Shown here in pieces: positions 21,355 through 21,385 of a stretch of 21,385 nucleotides of DNA. Every line of letters begins with the position of its first letter. The stretch's first letter is position 1. The stretch is from CAYJLB01 sp964370845. GTDB taxonomy: Bacteria > Bacillota > Clostridia > Oscillospirales > Ruminococcaceae. Location: the NCBI GenBank assembly GCA_964370845.1, contig CAYJLB010000036.1, positions 1-21,385 on the forward strand. The letters are read 5' to 3'. The notes below the pieces were generated by a model that saw nothing but the letters and a program-made list of their open reading frames with translations, was not told the DNA's origin and did no database searches. Position numbers and translations under genes: made by a program.

Positions 21355-21385
21355 CTTATATATCCTCGAAAACCCTGATAGATAC

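Overview
The window looks like chromosome from a low-GC anaerobic member of the Clostridia, probably an Oscillospirales/Ruminococcaceae-type gut lineage. The evidence is the strongly A+T-rich DNA, an electron-bifurcating [FeFe] hydrogenase operon, Firmicutes-type SD sequences (GAAAGGA or GGAGG), a MazF/EndoA-type toxin homologue and sigma-A-like promoters. Genus cannot be told from the sequence alone. There are no rRNA or tRNA genes, insertion sequences, prophage genes or CRISPR arrays.

Layout. (1) 1-5.4 kb is a signalling and housekeeping stretch: a membrane dCache-GGDEF-EAL protein (c-di-GMP turnover); a convergent pair of genes for a secreted CAP protein with a Thr-rich repeat stalk and a MazG-like NTP pyrophosphohydrolase; a lone MazF RNase; and a lipoprotein with a DM13-like domain. 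(2) 5.4-11.35 kb, minus strand, is hydC - GHKL ATPase - small thioredoxin-fold ferredoxin - hydB - hydA, then, after a terminator hairpin, an amidohydrolase. HydABC would couple NADH and reduced ferredoxin to H2. A good match to the Rex (NADH/NAD+ sensor) operator lies in its promoter. (3) 11.35-14.1 kb, plus strand, divergent from hydC: DRTGG protein, RsbW-like ATPase, HydS-type sensory [FeFe]-hydrogenase-like protein, second DRTGG protein. This is tightly packed and overlapping and ends in a strong terminator. (4) 14.1-16.3 kb: a 420-base intergenic region with three consecutive hairpins and a long inverted repeat, followed by PHP domain protein, predicted PD-(D/E)XK nuclease-like protein and RNHCP zinc-ribbon-like protein, all in one direction. 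(5) 16.3-21.4 kb: a membrane-anchored polysaccharide deacetylase homologue with a destroyed catalytic motif (convergent, stop codons overlapping), a dCache chemoreceptor with an unusual acidic C-terminal tail, and guaA (GMP synthase).

How they may work together: the bifurcating hydrogenase and the divergent HydS/RsbW-like/DRTGG module form a locus in which a catalytic H2 enzyme sits beside a probable H2- or redox-sensing apparatus. The phospho-relay-like output (two GHKL ATPases, two DRTGG proteins, possibly the PHP protein) has no partner kinase or phosphatase visible here. Similar gene neighbourhoods are known from anaerobic Firmicutes and Thermotoga, but the biochemical output of the accessory proteins is, to my knowledge, not established. 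This is the best candidate for an under-described system in the window.
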